DNA from: CAYQCE01 sp964415885
GTDB lineage: Bacteria; Zixibacteria; MSB-5A5; JAABVY01; JAHJOQ01
Reading direction: 5' to 3'
Assembly (NCBI GenBank): GCA_964415885.1
Contig: CAYQCE010000004.1
Span: 41,279-105,278, forward strand
Length of the DNA: 64,000 nucleotides
The notes beneath the pieces were generated by a model. The model worked only from the letters and a program-made list of their open reading frames with translations. It did no database searches and was not told where the DNA came from. The stretch's first letter is position 1. Each line of letters opens with the position of its first letter. The position numbers were made by a program, and so were the translations under genes. This document shows, piece after piece, positions 25,765 through 34,952 of the stretch.

Positions 25765-26697
25765 TTATCCGAGAACCTCTCCCGACTTGGGAGGGTTTCC
25801 TCTCCGGTAATCATCCGCGTTCATACGTTGCTTCCCAGCGGGTTGGACCTCAAGCAGCCTCAGCCAGACATCTCCGGCTGCTACGACGAGACCATTCGTG
25901 GCGGTATTGTCTACTATCCTGCCGGGAGTATAGCCCGGTTTCGCGGCCTCGACAGGCTCGCTCCTGTAGATCTTCAATTTGTCGCCATCGCGAAAGGTAT
26001 ACGCACCCGGCTTCGAGGAGAGGCCACGGATCTGATCACGTATCTCCGTGGCGGGTCTGCTCCAGTCGATTTCGCCGTGTTCCGGCGTCAGTTTGGGTGC
26101 GCTCGATGCCTCCGACGGATCCTGCAAAACCGGTTCTATATCGCCTCTTTCGATACGATCCACCGTTTCGACGAGAAGATCCGCTCCTGTCTGGCTCAGT
26201 CTCTCATAGAGACTGTCGTAGTCGTCATCAAGGTGAATCGGCACTTCCTTCTGAAGCAGAATATCACCCGTATCGACACGTTTCTTGATCTGGAAGGTTG
26301 TAACGCCGGTGGCTTTCTCGCCGCGCATAATCGCCCAGTTGATCGGGGCGGCGCCTCGGTACTTCGGAAGAAGCGAGGCGTGAAGGTTGATCGTACCGTG
26401 CGGCGGAATCTCGAATAGCTGCGGGGGCAGTATCCTGAAAGCAACCACCACAAACAACGCCGCAGCAAACGAAGAAATCTTTTCCAAAAAATCTTTGTCC
26501 TTGAGCTGCTCCACCTGAACGAGCGGAAGTCCGAGTTCTTTCGCCTTTAGGGCGACTTCCGGTGGGCGGAGTTTTCGTCCGCGGCCGCTCGGTCGATCGG
26601 GCGAGGTTACAACGCATGCGATCTCGTGTGACGATGACGCAAGCTTGTTAAGGCTGGGTAAAGCGAATTTCGGATTACCAAAGAAAATCAGACGCAT
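25765..26697 (-). CDS. fmt: Methionyl-tRNA formyltransferase
   Basis: A 310-residue enzyme that formylates initiator Met-tRNA. The N-terminal Rossmann domain opens MRLIFFGNPKFALPSL. The formyl-donor site contains NLHASLLPKYRGAAPINWA with the catalytic Asn/His, then DTGDIL, and a C-terminal OB-like tRNA-binding domain follows. The gene starts two bases after the def stop, the classic def-fmt pairing of the deformylase/formyl cycle. Confidence 0.97.
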   Translation of the reverse strand: MRLIFFGNPKFALPSLNKLASSSHEIACVVTSPDRPSGRGRKLRPPEVALKAKELGLPLVQVEQLKDKDFLEKISSFAAALFVVVAFRILPPQLFEIPPHGTINLHASLLPKYRGAAPINWAIMRGEKATGVTTFQIKKRVDTGDILLQKEVPIHLDDDYDSLYERLSQTGADLLVETVDRIERGDIEPVLQDPSEASSAPKLTPEHGEIDWSRPATEIRDQIRGLSSKPGAYTFRDGDKLKIYRSEPVEAAKPGYTPGRIVDNTATNGLVVAAGDVWLRLLEVQPAGKQRMNADDYRRGNPPKSGEVLG

Positions 26698-26699
26698 TC

Positions 26700-27203
26700 T
26701 CAGCCGACTTTTATCTTTTTGAGTCTGCCGGCCAGCATATCACGATCGGAAGGTTCGAGATAGTCTATGAAGAGGACCCCGTCCAGATGATCGTTCTCAT
26801 GCAGTATCGCCCTGGCCGCAAGACCGGTCGCCTCTGCGCGATGCGTCTTGCCATGGAGATCCTGAAACCTCACAATGACCTTTTCCGGGCGATGAACCTC
26901 GAGATAGAGATCCGGGAAGGAGAGACATCCCTCTTCTCCGGCTTGCTCGCCCCCGGTTTTTTCGATGACGGGGTTTATGAATGCTGTCGGTTCAGAGTCG
27001 AAATCGTGTTCCGACAGGTCAATTATAAAAACTCTTCGGGTGTCGCCTACCTGAGGCGCCGCCAAACCAACACCACGGGCGGCTTTCATGATGGAGAACA
27101 TTCTCTCCACAAAGCTTTTCAGTTCCTCATCGAAGACTGTCACCGGTTCGCATTTCTCACGAAGAACCGGGTCTCCATACTTTCGAACCAGATTTCTGGC
27201 CAT
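26700..27203 (-). CDS. def: Peptide deformylase
   Basis: A 167-residue metallo-enzyme that removes the formyl group from new proteins. All three family motifs are present: GVGLAAPQ, EGCLSFPD and HENDHLDG, the last being the HExxH metal site. ATG 27203 is chosen over a TTG one codon earlier. It lies between yajC and fmt. Confidence 0.97.
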   Translation of the reverse strand: MARNLVRKYGDPVLREKCEPVTVFDEELKSFVERMFSIMKAARGVGLAAPQVGDTRRVFIIDLSEHDFDSEPTAFINPVIEKTGGEQAGEEGCLSFPDLYLEVHRPEKVIVRFQDLHGKTHRAEATGLAARAILHENDHLDGVLFIDYLEPSDRDMLAGRLKKIKVG

Positions 27204-27212
27204 CAAACTCGC

Positions 27213-27530
27213 CTACTTCTCAACTAATCCAGCAATGGAAGTCTTTACAAATTCTACTTTTACCTGATCGGCAATCTTCAGGACCACTTTATTCTGATCA
27301 TCGTGAATACCCACGACAGTTCCTATCATTCCACTATTCGTAACCACACGGTCCCCGGTCCGAAGATTGTCTATCATTTGCCGATGCTCTTTCTGACGCT
27401 TCTGCTGTGGACGAATCATGAAAAAATACATAATCGCGATAATCGGCACGAAGAAAATCAGCATCTGCACTAACGGATTTCCGCCGCCTTCTCCCGGCTG
27501 ACTCGCTAAGCCTATTAGAGTCTCAATCAC
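27213..27530 (-). CDS. yajC: Preprotein translocase subunit YajC
   Basis: A 105-residue protein with one transmembrane helix (MLIFFVPIIAIMYFFMI), the RPQQKRQKEH cytoplasmic motif and the small SH3-like domain with TGDRVVTNSGMIGTV. It is an accessory of SecDF. The start is GTG with GGAGG a few bases upstream. The usual partners secD and secF are not downstream; def follows instead. Confidence 0.96.
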   Translation of the reverse strand: MIETLIGLASQPGEGGGNPLVQMLIFFVPIIAIMYFFMIRPQQKRQKEHRQMIDNLRTGDRVVTNSGMIGTVVGIHDDQNKVVLKIADQVKVEFVKTSIAGLVEK

Positions 27531-27605
27531 TAAAAACCTCCTCCTTGGAGCCTGCTAACAGATATTCTATTTATCCGTTAAGAATCCGTCCAAAACAAGC
27601 CAAAG

Positions 27606-28742
27606 TCAAGCTAATTTTTGTCCACAATTTTTAACATACCGCGATATAAAATGTTCCTTGTATGCCCTGAAACAGCCGTCACTTATGGCCTCTCTCGCAC
27701 CGACCATCAGATCGGAGAGAAACTTCAGGTTGTGAATCGTCGCGAGCCTGAGGGCGGACGGTTCGTTGATGTTGAAGAGATGCCGCAGATACGCCCTGTG
27801 ATACTGACGGCAGGTCAGGCAATGACACTCATCGTCTATCGGACGAAAGTCTCGCTTGTATCTCGCCGCCTTGACTATCATCCGGCCGTCACGTGTGAAC
27901 AGAGTGGCGTTGCGGGCATTTCGTGTAGGTAGAACGCAGTCGAACATATCAAAGCCGAGATCAATCATCTCAAGAAGCTCCACCGGTGTACCAAGCCCCA
28001 TGAAATACCTCGGCTTCTCCTCAGGCATCATCCGCACAGTATGACTCGCGATCTCGAACATGATATCGTGCGGCTCTCCGACGGACAACCCCCCGACAGC
28101 ATAGCCGGGCAAATCGATCTCGAGAGTCCGCTCGGCCGACTCGGTCCGAAGATCGGCATAAGTTGAACCTTGGATAATACCGAAAAGCGCCTGCTTTTCC
28201 TCGAGCGGCCGCCAGGCTGCCTCCGCCCGTCTGAGCCAATCGTGGGTTGTCCTGAGCGCCTCGGCTGCATCTGTGCGGTCTGACGGATATTCAAGGCAGA
28301 CGTCAAGGGGCATCATGATATCGGATTCGAGGACCCTCTGTATCTCAACCACCCTCTCCGGTGTGAATCGATGCGAGGAGCCATCGAGATGCGATTTGAA
28401 TGTGACGCCATCTGAATCCATCGTCGTCAGATCACCGAGGCTGAATACCTGAAATCCTCCGGAATCGGTGAGTATTGGCTTCCGCCATGAAACGAATCTG
28501 TGCAGACCACCGGCATCAGAGATAACTTCCGTGCCGGGACGGAGATACAGATGGTACGTGTTGCCGAGAATGATCTCGAATCCGAGCGACTCGAGATCAT
28601 CGGCGGATATCGCCTTAACCGCCCCCGCCGTGCCTACCGGCATGAAACACGGGGTAGTAACGGTACCACTTCGGGTCGTTATCGTACCCAAACGGGACGC
28701 CGAACTCGGGTCATGGCTCTTTTCGACAATGCTGAAAGTCAT
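27606..28742 (-). CDS. tgt: tRNA-guanine transglycosylase (queuosine insertion)
   Basis: A 378-residue TIM-barrel enzyme that exchanges guanine 34 for the queuine precursor in tRNAs. Visible motifs are NTYHLYLRPG, the DSGGFQVFSL loop with a catalytic Asp, GGLSVGEP and the zinc site CHCLTCRQYH. The ATG at 28742 has AGGAG four to five bases upstream; the 18 extra in-frame residues before it do not belong to the family. It heads the tgt-yajC-def-fmt-rng operon. Confidence 0.97.
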   Translation of the reverse strand: MTFSIVEKSHDPSSASRLGTITTRSGTVTTPCFMPVGTAGAVKAISADDLESLGFEIILGNTYHLYLRPGTEVISDAGGLHRFVSWRKPILTDSGGFQVFSLGDLTTMDSDGVTFKSHLDGSSHRFTPERVVEIQRVLESDIMMPLDVCLEYPSDRTDAAEALRTTHDWLRRAEAAWRPLEEKQALFGIIQGSTYADLRTESAERTLEIDLPGYAVGGLSVGEPHDIMFEIASHTVRMMPEEKPRYFMGLGTPVELLEMIDLGFDMFDCVLPTRNARNATLFTRDGRMIVKAARYKRDFRPIDDECHCLTCRQYHRAYLRHLFNINEPSALRLATIHNLKFLSDLMVGAREAISDGCFRAYKEHFISRYVKNCGQKLA

Positions 28743-28769
28743 ACAACTCCTGCTGCTCAACGAGATAAA

Positions 28770-28798
28770 TAGATAGCGGCTCGAAGGCTCTGACACAA
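28770..28798 (-). promoter_or_regulatory. Probable promoter for the tgt operon
   Basis: TTGTGT (28793-28798), 17-base spacer, TATCTA (28770-28775) on the minus strand, giving a leader of about 20 bases that ends in the AGGAG site before tgt. Each hexamer has two mismatches to consensus. Confidence 0.45.
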
Positions 28799-28993
28799 GC
28801 CGAATCTCCTTCTAATGGTTTCGAATTTGTACGGATGATGTTTTCTTTGGAAGCCACCGTAAATCGCAAAAGGTTCCGACGAGTTTACCGATAACCTAAG
28901 TGTATTCGGGAACGGCGCCATAGTCGCCCGACGACTCGATCAGTCAGAGACTTACGATGCCCTGAATAGCATTTCTTATCGGAGGCGTGAACA

Positions 28994-30415
28994 TTGGAAG
29001 CACCGTCATCGACTACCGCAACCAGGAACCAAGTATCAGCATCAAATGAAAAAAAGGACTTCAGGCCGATCTTTATCAATTGGCCGGTAAATGATGATTC
29101 CGTTGATACATGTGACCTGTTCGACAGAATCGAGCTGAGTGATTACGATGTCGCGTTCTTCGATCCGCTCGAGTTCGCCGTGCAGAACGGCCTCAGGTCG
29201 AACACCCATGACCTCTCAGAGATGGAGTATGTCTCGTATCCGGAAACGAACTTCTTCAGTTTCCTTTCCGAAATTAAGACCGCCAGCGAGTCAGTGAGAC
29301 GTCTTTTGGACAAGAACGGAATTCTCGTTGTCAGGTCACAGATTCCGAATACGCAGCTCAAGATTCGCAAGAAATCCTCGGTTGGAACCGGACAATACAC
29401 AGAATCAGTCGTCTCTCCCTACTTCTGGCTAAATGACCTGATCGGACGCTACCAGTTTCAATTCACCAACATGAATACGATCAAATTCAATGTCCGGACC
29501 AACCCGCTGCGAAAAGTGTTCGGCGACACCTCGGTCATATGCAACCAGACCCAGAATGTGATCAGTGAAGGTAGAGTTGAAATTATTGCACATACCTACC
29601 CCTCGCCGAAATATCCCGCTATCTCCAAGGTGACATTCAAGGACAGCCCCGGACAGATATACTTCATACCAAAATTCAGAAAGGGCCGGGAGTGGACTCA
29701 CCTCATCGATGCCTTCGAGAGGATAGCGTTCAACAAGCTGTTTGGTGTAAATAAACTGACCTGGCTGAGCAGCTTTGAGACCGAACTGGAGAAGCTCAAC
29801 CCCTACCAGGCCGAACTGGAAGAGATAGAGGAGCAGGTCGGCAATCTGCAGAAACGCAAACAGGAGTTGCTGAAGAAGATCGAGGAGACCACACGCCTGA
29901 TCGATCTGCTCGTCGAGAAGGATATCGAACTCGATCTATCGGTACGAACAGCCTTCGAACTTCTGGGATTCAAATCTCCGACTACTCTCGGATCAACGAC
30001 TGCCGAATCACATGAGATAATCGTGCACGGCGACAAGATCCAGAGATGCGTGCTCAGAGTCCAAAGCACCGAGAAATCACCCGTCCGTGCCGGTGATGTC
30101 GAGGCTCTTCTCGAGGCTGTCGAAGCGAGAGATCTCAAATCGGTGCCCAAGGCGATTTTCGTCGGAAACTCCCAACGAATGCTCCCACCGAGCGAACGGG
30201 ATACGTGGTTCGACCTTGATGCCCAGAAACTCGCACGAAAGCATGACATCTGCCTGATGCCGTCGTTCGAATTGTACCTCGCGGCGTGCTATGTTCTAAA
30301 GAACAAATCCAATGGAATGCTGGATCAGATACGCAAGTCTCTCCAGAGAGACATCCTGAACTGCGACAGTGAATTTCAGCTCAATAGAAAGAAATACGCC
30401 CTTTCGTTTCGATAG
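28994..30415 (+). CDS. Unrecognised protein: globular N-domain, coiled coil and a degenerate PD-(D/E)XK-like C-terminal domain
   Basis: A 473-residue protein of unknown function. The start is TTG, well supported by GGAGG eight bases upstream. Residues 22-130 read like a Rossmann or GATase-like beta-alpha fold (SDYDVAFFDPLEF, LLDKNGILVVRSQIP). Residues 265-310 are a Glu/Lys coiled coil. Residues 315-435 resemble the restriction-endonuclease-like domains seen at the end of many defence or sensor proteins, with AFELLGF, KAIFVGNSQRMLPPSERDTWF and KLARKHDICLMPSFELY. The expected ExK catalytic pair is replaced by LRVQ (354-357), so it is probably inactive. It stands alone, convergent with a GNAT gene. 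The domain calls are inference from sequence pattern only. Confidence 0.6.
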   Translation: MEAPSSTTATRNQVSASNEKKDFRPIFINWPVNDDSVDTCDLFDRIELSDYDVAFFDPLEFAVQNGLRSNTHDLSEMEYVSYPETNFFSFLSEIKTASESVRRLLDKNGILVVRSQIPNTQLKIRKKSSVGTGQYTESVVSPYFWLNDLIGRYQFQFTNMNTIKFNVRTNPLRKVFGDTSVICNQTQNVISEGRVEIIAHTYPSPKYPAISKVTFKDSPGQIYFIPKFRKGREWTHLIDAFERIAFNKLFGVNKLTWLSSFETELEKLNPYQAELEEIEEQVGNLQKRKQELLKKIEETTRLIDLLVEKDIELDLSVRTAFELLGFKSPTTLGSTTAESHEIIVHGDKIQRCVLRVQSTEKSPVRAGDVEALLEAVEARDLKSVPKAIFVGNSQRMLPPSERDTWFDLDAQKLARKHDICLMPSFELYLAACYVLKNKSNGMLDQIRKSLQRDILNCDSEFQLNRKKYALSFR

Positions 30416-30417
30416 AC

Positions 30418-30909
30418 TCAATCCCCATCCAATTGAAAACCAAATCGCGAAGCCAAACCCACGGACGGCGCGTTGCCCTCTGCTACGTACGCTATCGTCT
30501 CCTCGTAGCCCGCATCAATCATTGAGTTCACGGCATGCTTCATCAACGTCGAGGCTACTTTCGAGCGTTTCCGGTCAGGGCTGGTCATGGCGAACGCAAG
30601 AAGCGGGACATTGTCCTCCTTGTGGAGTGTCACGATGACCGCACCGACCATAACATCCGCCACTTCCGCAACATATGAGCAATCCCATATTGGCATCCCA
30701 TACTCTCCGTCAACGAGACGTCGCACATCCAGGCGGGCATCCTCAATATCCTCATCCTCATAGTCAATTGTGCCTCTGTACGCGCTCAGCATCAACACCG
30801 CAAGAGCTTCGCCATCCTCCTCACTCACATTCCTGATCTCGCAATCGTTAATGTAAGGAATATCGTTCCGTGTCAATTTCGCTCTCAGCTTCTGTCTGGA
30901 CTCAGTCAA
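30418..30909 (-). CDS. GNAT-family N-acetyltransferase
   Basis: A 163-residue protein with the GNAT core: AYVAEGNAPSVGLASRFGF near the C-terminus is the usual motif B, and MTSPDRKRSKVASTLM corresponds to the acetyl-CoA-binding motif A in a variant form. The acceptor is unknown. The start is TTG; GGAGGTGG lies about five bases upstream and makes this start credible. It ends two bases from the end of the convergent unknown gene at 30415. Confidence 0.85.
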   Translation of the reverse strand: MTESRQKLRAKLTRNDIPYINDCEIRNVSEEDGEALAVLMLSAYRGTIDYEDEDIEDARLDVRRLVDGEYGMPIWDCSYVAEVADVMVGAVIVTLHKEDNVPLLAFAMTSPDRKRSKVASTLMKHAVNSMIDAGYEETIAYVAEGNAPSVGLASRFGFQLDGD

Positions 30910-31036
30910 TCAGCCACCTCCGTTTGAATTGCCGAACAGCTAATTACAATTAATAAAGCCAAATCCCGCAAAAAAGCAAATTCGAGCAACAAGTTAATGG
31001 ATACAGACGTAGATGTTCACATATTCACCTAATTGA

Positions 31037-31065
31037 TTGCATTGCCAATCTGTCTTTCGTATAGA
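31037..31065 (+). promoter_or_regulatory. Probable promoter for the tandem M14 genes
   Basis: TTGCAT (31037-31042), 17-base spacer, TATAGA (31060-31065). The leader would be about 30 bases and contains GGAGG five bases before the ATG at 31101. Confidence 0.5.
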
Positions 31066-31100
31066 ATACACGGTGCAATTAGATATGAATGGAGGACTTC

Positions 31101-33107
31101 ATGAAATGGACTTTCTTCGCGACCGTGCTTCTGTGTTTTGTAGCGATGGTCTCCATATCCCTAGCGGTTGAGAAACCATCGACCGGCTATATGCCTCCCG
31201 AACAGGCTTTAGAGCGATTGAAACAGATCGCTGACGATGCCGGTGATGTCGCGGAGTTCATCGAGCTCGCAGAGACTCCCGGCGGGAGGGTAGTCGGCAT
31301 TGCGATGATCGGCGAAAACCACTCTAACCCGGCGATACTTGTCGTTGCCAACATGGAGGGCAATTCACCACAGTCAACCGAAGCAGCCATCAGGCTCGCG
31401 AAAACTGTCGTTACTGATTGGAGCGATGATCTCTCGAATCTCTCGTACTACATCATAGCAATCGGCAATCCTGACGGGTACGCGCGATTCTTCGGCGATC
31501 CGCTAATCGAATCGTATGGCAACGAATCGAGCATCAATGATGATAATGATGAAGCAGTCGATGAGGACGCGCCTGCCGATCTGAACGGCGACGGTTTCGT
31601 CACGCTGATGCGCCAGAAGCACCCCGAGGGGAACTGGGTAGAGATCGAGGGTAATCCGGTACTGATGAAACGCGCGGAGAGCGGAAAGGGTGAGGTCGGC
31701 GTGTATCGTCTCTTCACAGAGAGCAGAGATAAAGATGGCGACGGGAAGATGGGCGAAGACGGCCCCGGTGGATCAAATCCGGGACGGAACTTCCCGCACA
31801 ATTTCAAGCACTACACAAACACCAACGGCCCTTGGCCTGCCAGCGAGGCCGAGTCGAGAGCGATTCTGCGGTTCGCCTTCGATCATCCTGAGATCGCGAT
31901 GGTGTTGACATTCGGCCGCACGAACTCACTGCGCAGCGTGCCGGAGTCGAGCCAGAAGGCGAAGGCGGGAAGCAACAGGTACAAGCTGCCGGAGAGGATT
32001 GCCGAGCAGATGGGACTCAATCCGGACGAGGAGTATGAGATATCGAAACTCGTCGAGATGGGAAAGGAATTCACCGGCTACGAAGATCTGACCGAGGAAA
32101 TGGTTCTCCAGTTCCTCGGAGTTGGTGCAGCGGTCAATCCGAACCTCAACGACCTTCCCTATTGGAATGAACTGAGCGATCGATACAAGGAATTTATGAA
32201 GGAAGCCGGATTCGAGGAAGAGCGGCTCGACTCTAAGGAATTCTCGCCGGGCTGTATCGAGGAGTGGGCCTATTACCAGTACGGTGTTCCCTCCTTCAGC
32301 ATGGATTTCTGGACCCTTCCCAAGCCAAAGAAGGAAGAGGATAAGGAAAAGGTCGACGGGGCTATGACTCCTGACGAGATCGAACAGATGACCAATGATG
32401 AGTTCATTGCACTCGGTGAGGAAAAGATAAACGAGTTTCTCAAGGCAAGCGGTACACCATCGCAGTATACCGCGCAGATGGTCATCATGGCGCTCCGGGG
32501 CGGTATGATGGACACAAAGAAAATGGCCGAGATGATGAGGAAGATGCAATCGAAGGAGGAATCCGGCGGTGCGGATGAAACCGAGGAAGCGCTCTACAAG
32601 TTGAAACCGGAGATGATTCTCGACTGGCAGACATTTCAGCATCCCGATCTCGGTGAGGTCGAGATCGGCGGCGCTGTACCGTACGCCGAGATAGCCCCTC
32701 CGCATGACATTCTCGATTCGATTCTAACCTCAAAGCTGCCGTTCGTGCGCAAGCTCTCGGAGCATCTTCCGATGATCCAAGTCGGGCAATCGGAAATTAG
32801 GAAGGTGGCATCCGGCGTATATCGCGTCAAGACGTGGGTCGTCAACAACGGGTTCCTTCCGTATCCGACACATCAGGGCCTCCGTTGCCAACGGCCTCTC
32901 CCGACAGTCGTGACAATTTCCGGGCCGGGTATCGAGCTGATCGAGGGCAAGGAGCGAACCACGCTCGGAGTGCTCGGTGGATCGGGCGGTTCACAGGAGC
33001 TGACATGGCTTATCGAGGCGCCGGCCGGAACGAAGATTGATATCAGGGCAACCGCGAAGAGCGCGGGAACCGACACGAAGACTGTAACACTCGGAGGTAA
33101 CCGCTAA
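31101..33107 (+). CDS. Exported M14 carboxypeptidase-like protein lacking all zinc ligands (pseudopeptidase)
   Basis: A 668-residue secreted protein (signal peptide residues 1-22) with the M14 fold. Against its neighbour at 33107, the zinc motif HGNE is here EGNS (86-89), the second zinc histidine (SYHN) is FGRT (271-274), and the catalytic Glu (GEL) is MDF. It should not bind zinc or cut peptides in the usual way. Two acidic EF-hand-like loops (about 146-164 and 210-219, DKDGDGKMGED) remain. A Met/Lys/Glu-rich insert (about 400-490) and a beta-sandwich C-terminus follow. ATG 31101 is preferred over 31089 because GGAGG falls between them. Stop and next start overlap as TAATG. Confidence 0.85.
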   Translation: MKWTFFATVLLCFVAMVSISLAVEKPSTGYMPPEQALERLKQIADDAGDVAEFIELAETPGGRVVGIAMIGENHSNPAILVVANMEGNSPQSTEAAIRLAKTVVTDWSDDLSNLSYYIIAIGNPDGYARFFGDPLIESYGNESSINDDNDEAVDEDAPADLNGDGFVTLMRQKHPEGNWVEIEGNPVLMKRAESGKGEVGVYRLFTESRDKDGDGKMGEDGPGGSNPGRNFPHNFKHYTNTNGPWPASEAESRAILRFAFDHPEIAMVLTFGRTNSLRSVPESSQKAKAGSNRYKLPERIAEQMGLNPDEEYEISKLVEMGKEFTGYEDLTEEMVLQFLGVGAAVNPNLNDLPYWNELSDRYKEFMKEAGFEEERLDSKEFSPGCIEEWAYYQYGVPSFSMDFWTLPKPKKEEDKEKVDGAMTPDEIEQMTNDEFIALGEEKINEFLKASGTPSQYTAQMVIMALRGGMMDTKKMAEMMRKMQSKEESGGADETEEALYKLKPEMILDWQTFQHPDLGEVEIGGAVPYAEIAPPHDILDSILTSKLPFVRKLSEHLPMIQVGQSEIRKVASGVYRVKTWVVNNGFLPYPTHQGLRCQRPLPTVVTISGPGIELIEGKERTTLGVLGGSGGSQELTWLIEAPAGTKIDIRATAKSAGTDTKTVTLGGNR

Positions 33108-34840
33108 TGAAAAGGCTCATTATGTACGCCGCTGTGATGATGCTGTTGCTTCCCGTCATTTCCAACGCGGACAAGCTCAAGCTCAGCTTCGATCACTACT
33201 ATGACCACGACGCGGTGGTGCAAGCTTTGAAGGATATTAACTCCGCCTATTCCAATATGACCGAGCTCCGTTCAATCGGTCAGTCGGAGGAGGGACGCGA
33301 AATCTGGATGCTGCAGATCAACAACCCGAAAACGGGCCCAGATCTGGACAAACCGGCCGTTTATGTCGAGGGCACAATTCATGGAAACGAAATACAGGCT
33401 ACAGAAGTGTGTCTCTATCTTGCGTGGTACCTTCTCGACAATTACGGCAGCGTAGAAGATGTCACCGAATTGGTGGACACGCGCGCATTCTATATCGTGC
33501 CGATAGTGAATGTTGACAACCGCGCGAGGTTCTTCGAGGACCCGTCGAACTACAACATCGGTCGGAGCGCCATCGTCGGCTATGATGACGACCGCGATGG
33601 TCTCGTCGATGAGGATGACTACGACGATCTTGATGAGGACGGCGAAATCGTACAGATGCGGATCAAGGACCCCGGCGGCGAATGGAAGACTCATCCCGAC
33701 GATCCGCGAGTTATGGTTCGTGTAGAGGACGGGGAGCGCGGAGAATACCGGCTGCTCGGAATGGAGGGAATAGATAATGACGACGATGGCAACCTGAACG
33801 AGGATACGCCAGGCTACCTCGACATGAACCGCAACTACGGTTTCATGTGGCAGCCGCCCTACGTTCAGTCGGGCGCAGGCGACTTTCCGATGTCCGCGAA
33901 GCCTACAAAGGCAGTCGCAGACTTCCTCATCACCAAACCAAACATTGCGTTCGCATTCTCATACCACAACTCCGGCGGAATGATCCTGCGAGGACCTGCA
34001 TCGAAACTCATCCCAATGTATATGCCGCAGGATATCTCCGTCTATGACTACCTCGGATTCGAGGGTGAGCGGATCATACCGAACTATCGCTATCTTATTA
34101 CGGTCGACGACCTCTACACCTGCCACGGTGACTTCACCGAGTTTCTATATTCGAATCTCGGAATCTTCAGCTTCGTCGGTGAACTCTTCATGAGCATCCA
34201 GGAACAGTTCAGGAAGCCGGGCGAGGAAGGGTACTCAGACGAGGAGCGCTATTCCTACTTCGGCGGAGTACCATCGGAGGAGCGTCAGAAGTTCAACGAC
34301 CGTCTCGCGCATGGCACGATGTTCAAGGAATGGGAGGAGTTCGACCATCCGCAGTTCGGTAAGATAGAGCTGGGCGGCTGGAAGGCTTTCACGACTCGCA
34401 TACCTCAGAAATTCCAACTTCTCGATCTCGTTCACCGCAATGCCTCCCATGTCATATTCGTGGCGCAGCACACACCCGAAGTCGAGCTGGAAGTGCTCGA
34501 AATCAAAAGCCTGGGTGATGGTCTCAATAGAATTCGCATCCGCGCATGGAACGATAATGCGATACCGTCGCTCTCGCATGTCGCAATGAACAAGGATATC
34601 GTTCGCCCGGATATCTTCAGTATCAAAGGCTCAGGAATCGAGGTCGTGTCGGGCGGTATCGTGCAGGACATCCACTACGATCGTGTTCGCTTTGTCGAGC
34701 ACAGACCACACATGGTCTTCACCAGCGTGCCCTCCTTCGGGTACCGTGACATACAATGGATCGTGCGGGGAAATGGTAAGGTGACGATTTCATACGATGC
34801 CAAAAAGGCAGCAAACCGCGAGTTGTCCGTGAATCTGTAG
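33107..34840 (+). CDS. Exported M14-family zinc carboxypeptidase with EF-hand-like acidic loops
   Basis: A 577-residue secreted enzyme (signal peptide residues 1-21). The zinc site is complete: His 92 and Glu 95 in TIHGNEIQATE, and His 287 in FSYHNSGG. LDMNRNYGF carries the substrate-binding Asn-Arg pair and Glu 359 (FVGELF) is the likely catalytic base. Acidic DxDxDG-type loops at about 160-180 and 222-235 probably bind calcium. It should release C-terminal residues from extracellular peptides. It shares domain order with the upstream pseudopeptidase and is translationally coupled to it. Confidence 0.92.
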   Translation: MKRLIMYAAVMMLLLPVISNADKLKLSFDHYYDHDAVVQALKDINSAYSNMTELRSIGQSEEGREIWMLQINNPKTGPDLDKPAVYVEGTIHGNEIQATEVCLYLAWYLLDNYGSVEDVTELVDTRAFYIVPIVNVDNRARFFEDPSNYNIGRSAIVGYDDDRDGLVDEDDYDDLDEDGEIVQMRIKDPGGEWKTHPDDPRVMVRVEDGERGEYRLLGMEGIDNDDDGNLNEDTPGYLDMNRNYGFMWQPPYVQSGAGDFPMSAKPTKAVADFLITKPNIAFAFSYHNSGGMILRGPASKLIPMYMPQDISVYDYLGFEGERIIPNYRYLITVDDLYTCHGDFTEFLYSNLGIFSFVGELFMSIQEQFRKPGEEGYSDEERYSYFGGVPSEERQKFNDRLAHGTMFKEWEEFDHPQFGKIELGGWKAFTTRIPQKFQLLDLVHRNASHVIFVAQHTPEVELEVLEIKSLGDGLNRIRIRAWNDNAIPSLSHVAMNKDIVRPDIFSIKGSGIEVVSGGIVQDIHYDRVRFVEHRPHMVFTSVPSFGYRDIQWIVRGNGKVTISYDAKKAANRELSVNL

Positions 34841-34875
34841 GCGCAGAATCAGCAGATAGTTGAGAAGAAACGATG

Positions 34876-34904
34876 GAGGGCAACGTAAAAGTTGCCCTCT
34901 TCCC
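34876..34904 (+). terminator. Hairpin terminator after the M14 pair
   Basis: GAGGGCAAC (34876-34884) pairs perfectly with GTTGCCCTC (34891-34899) across a 6-base loop and is followed by TTCCC. The T tract is poor, so it may work weakly. It lies between convergent genes and may serve both. Confidence 0.6.
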
Positions 34905-34952
34905 GTGTGCAGCAATTCGTCTGTCTGAGCGTCAAAACAGAACGCATCTCTA

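Noticed and set aside
28885..29079. 64-codon minus-strand frame before the orphan gene
   Set aside because: Overlaps the start of the better supported TTG-initiated gene and lacks a ribosome-binding site.
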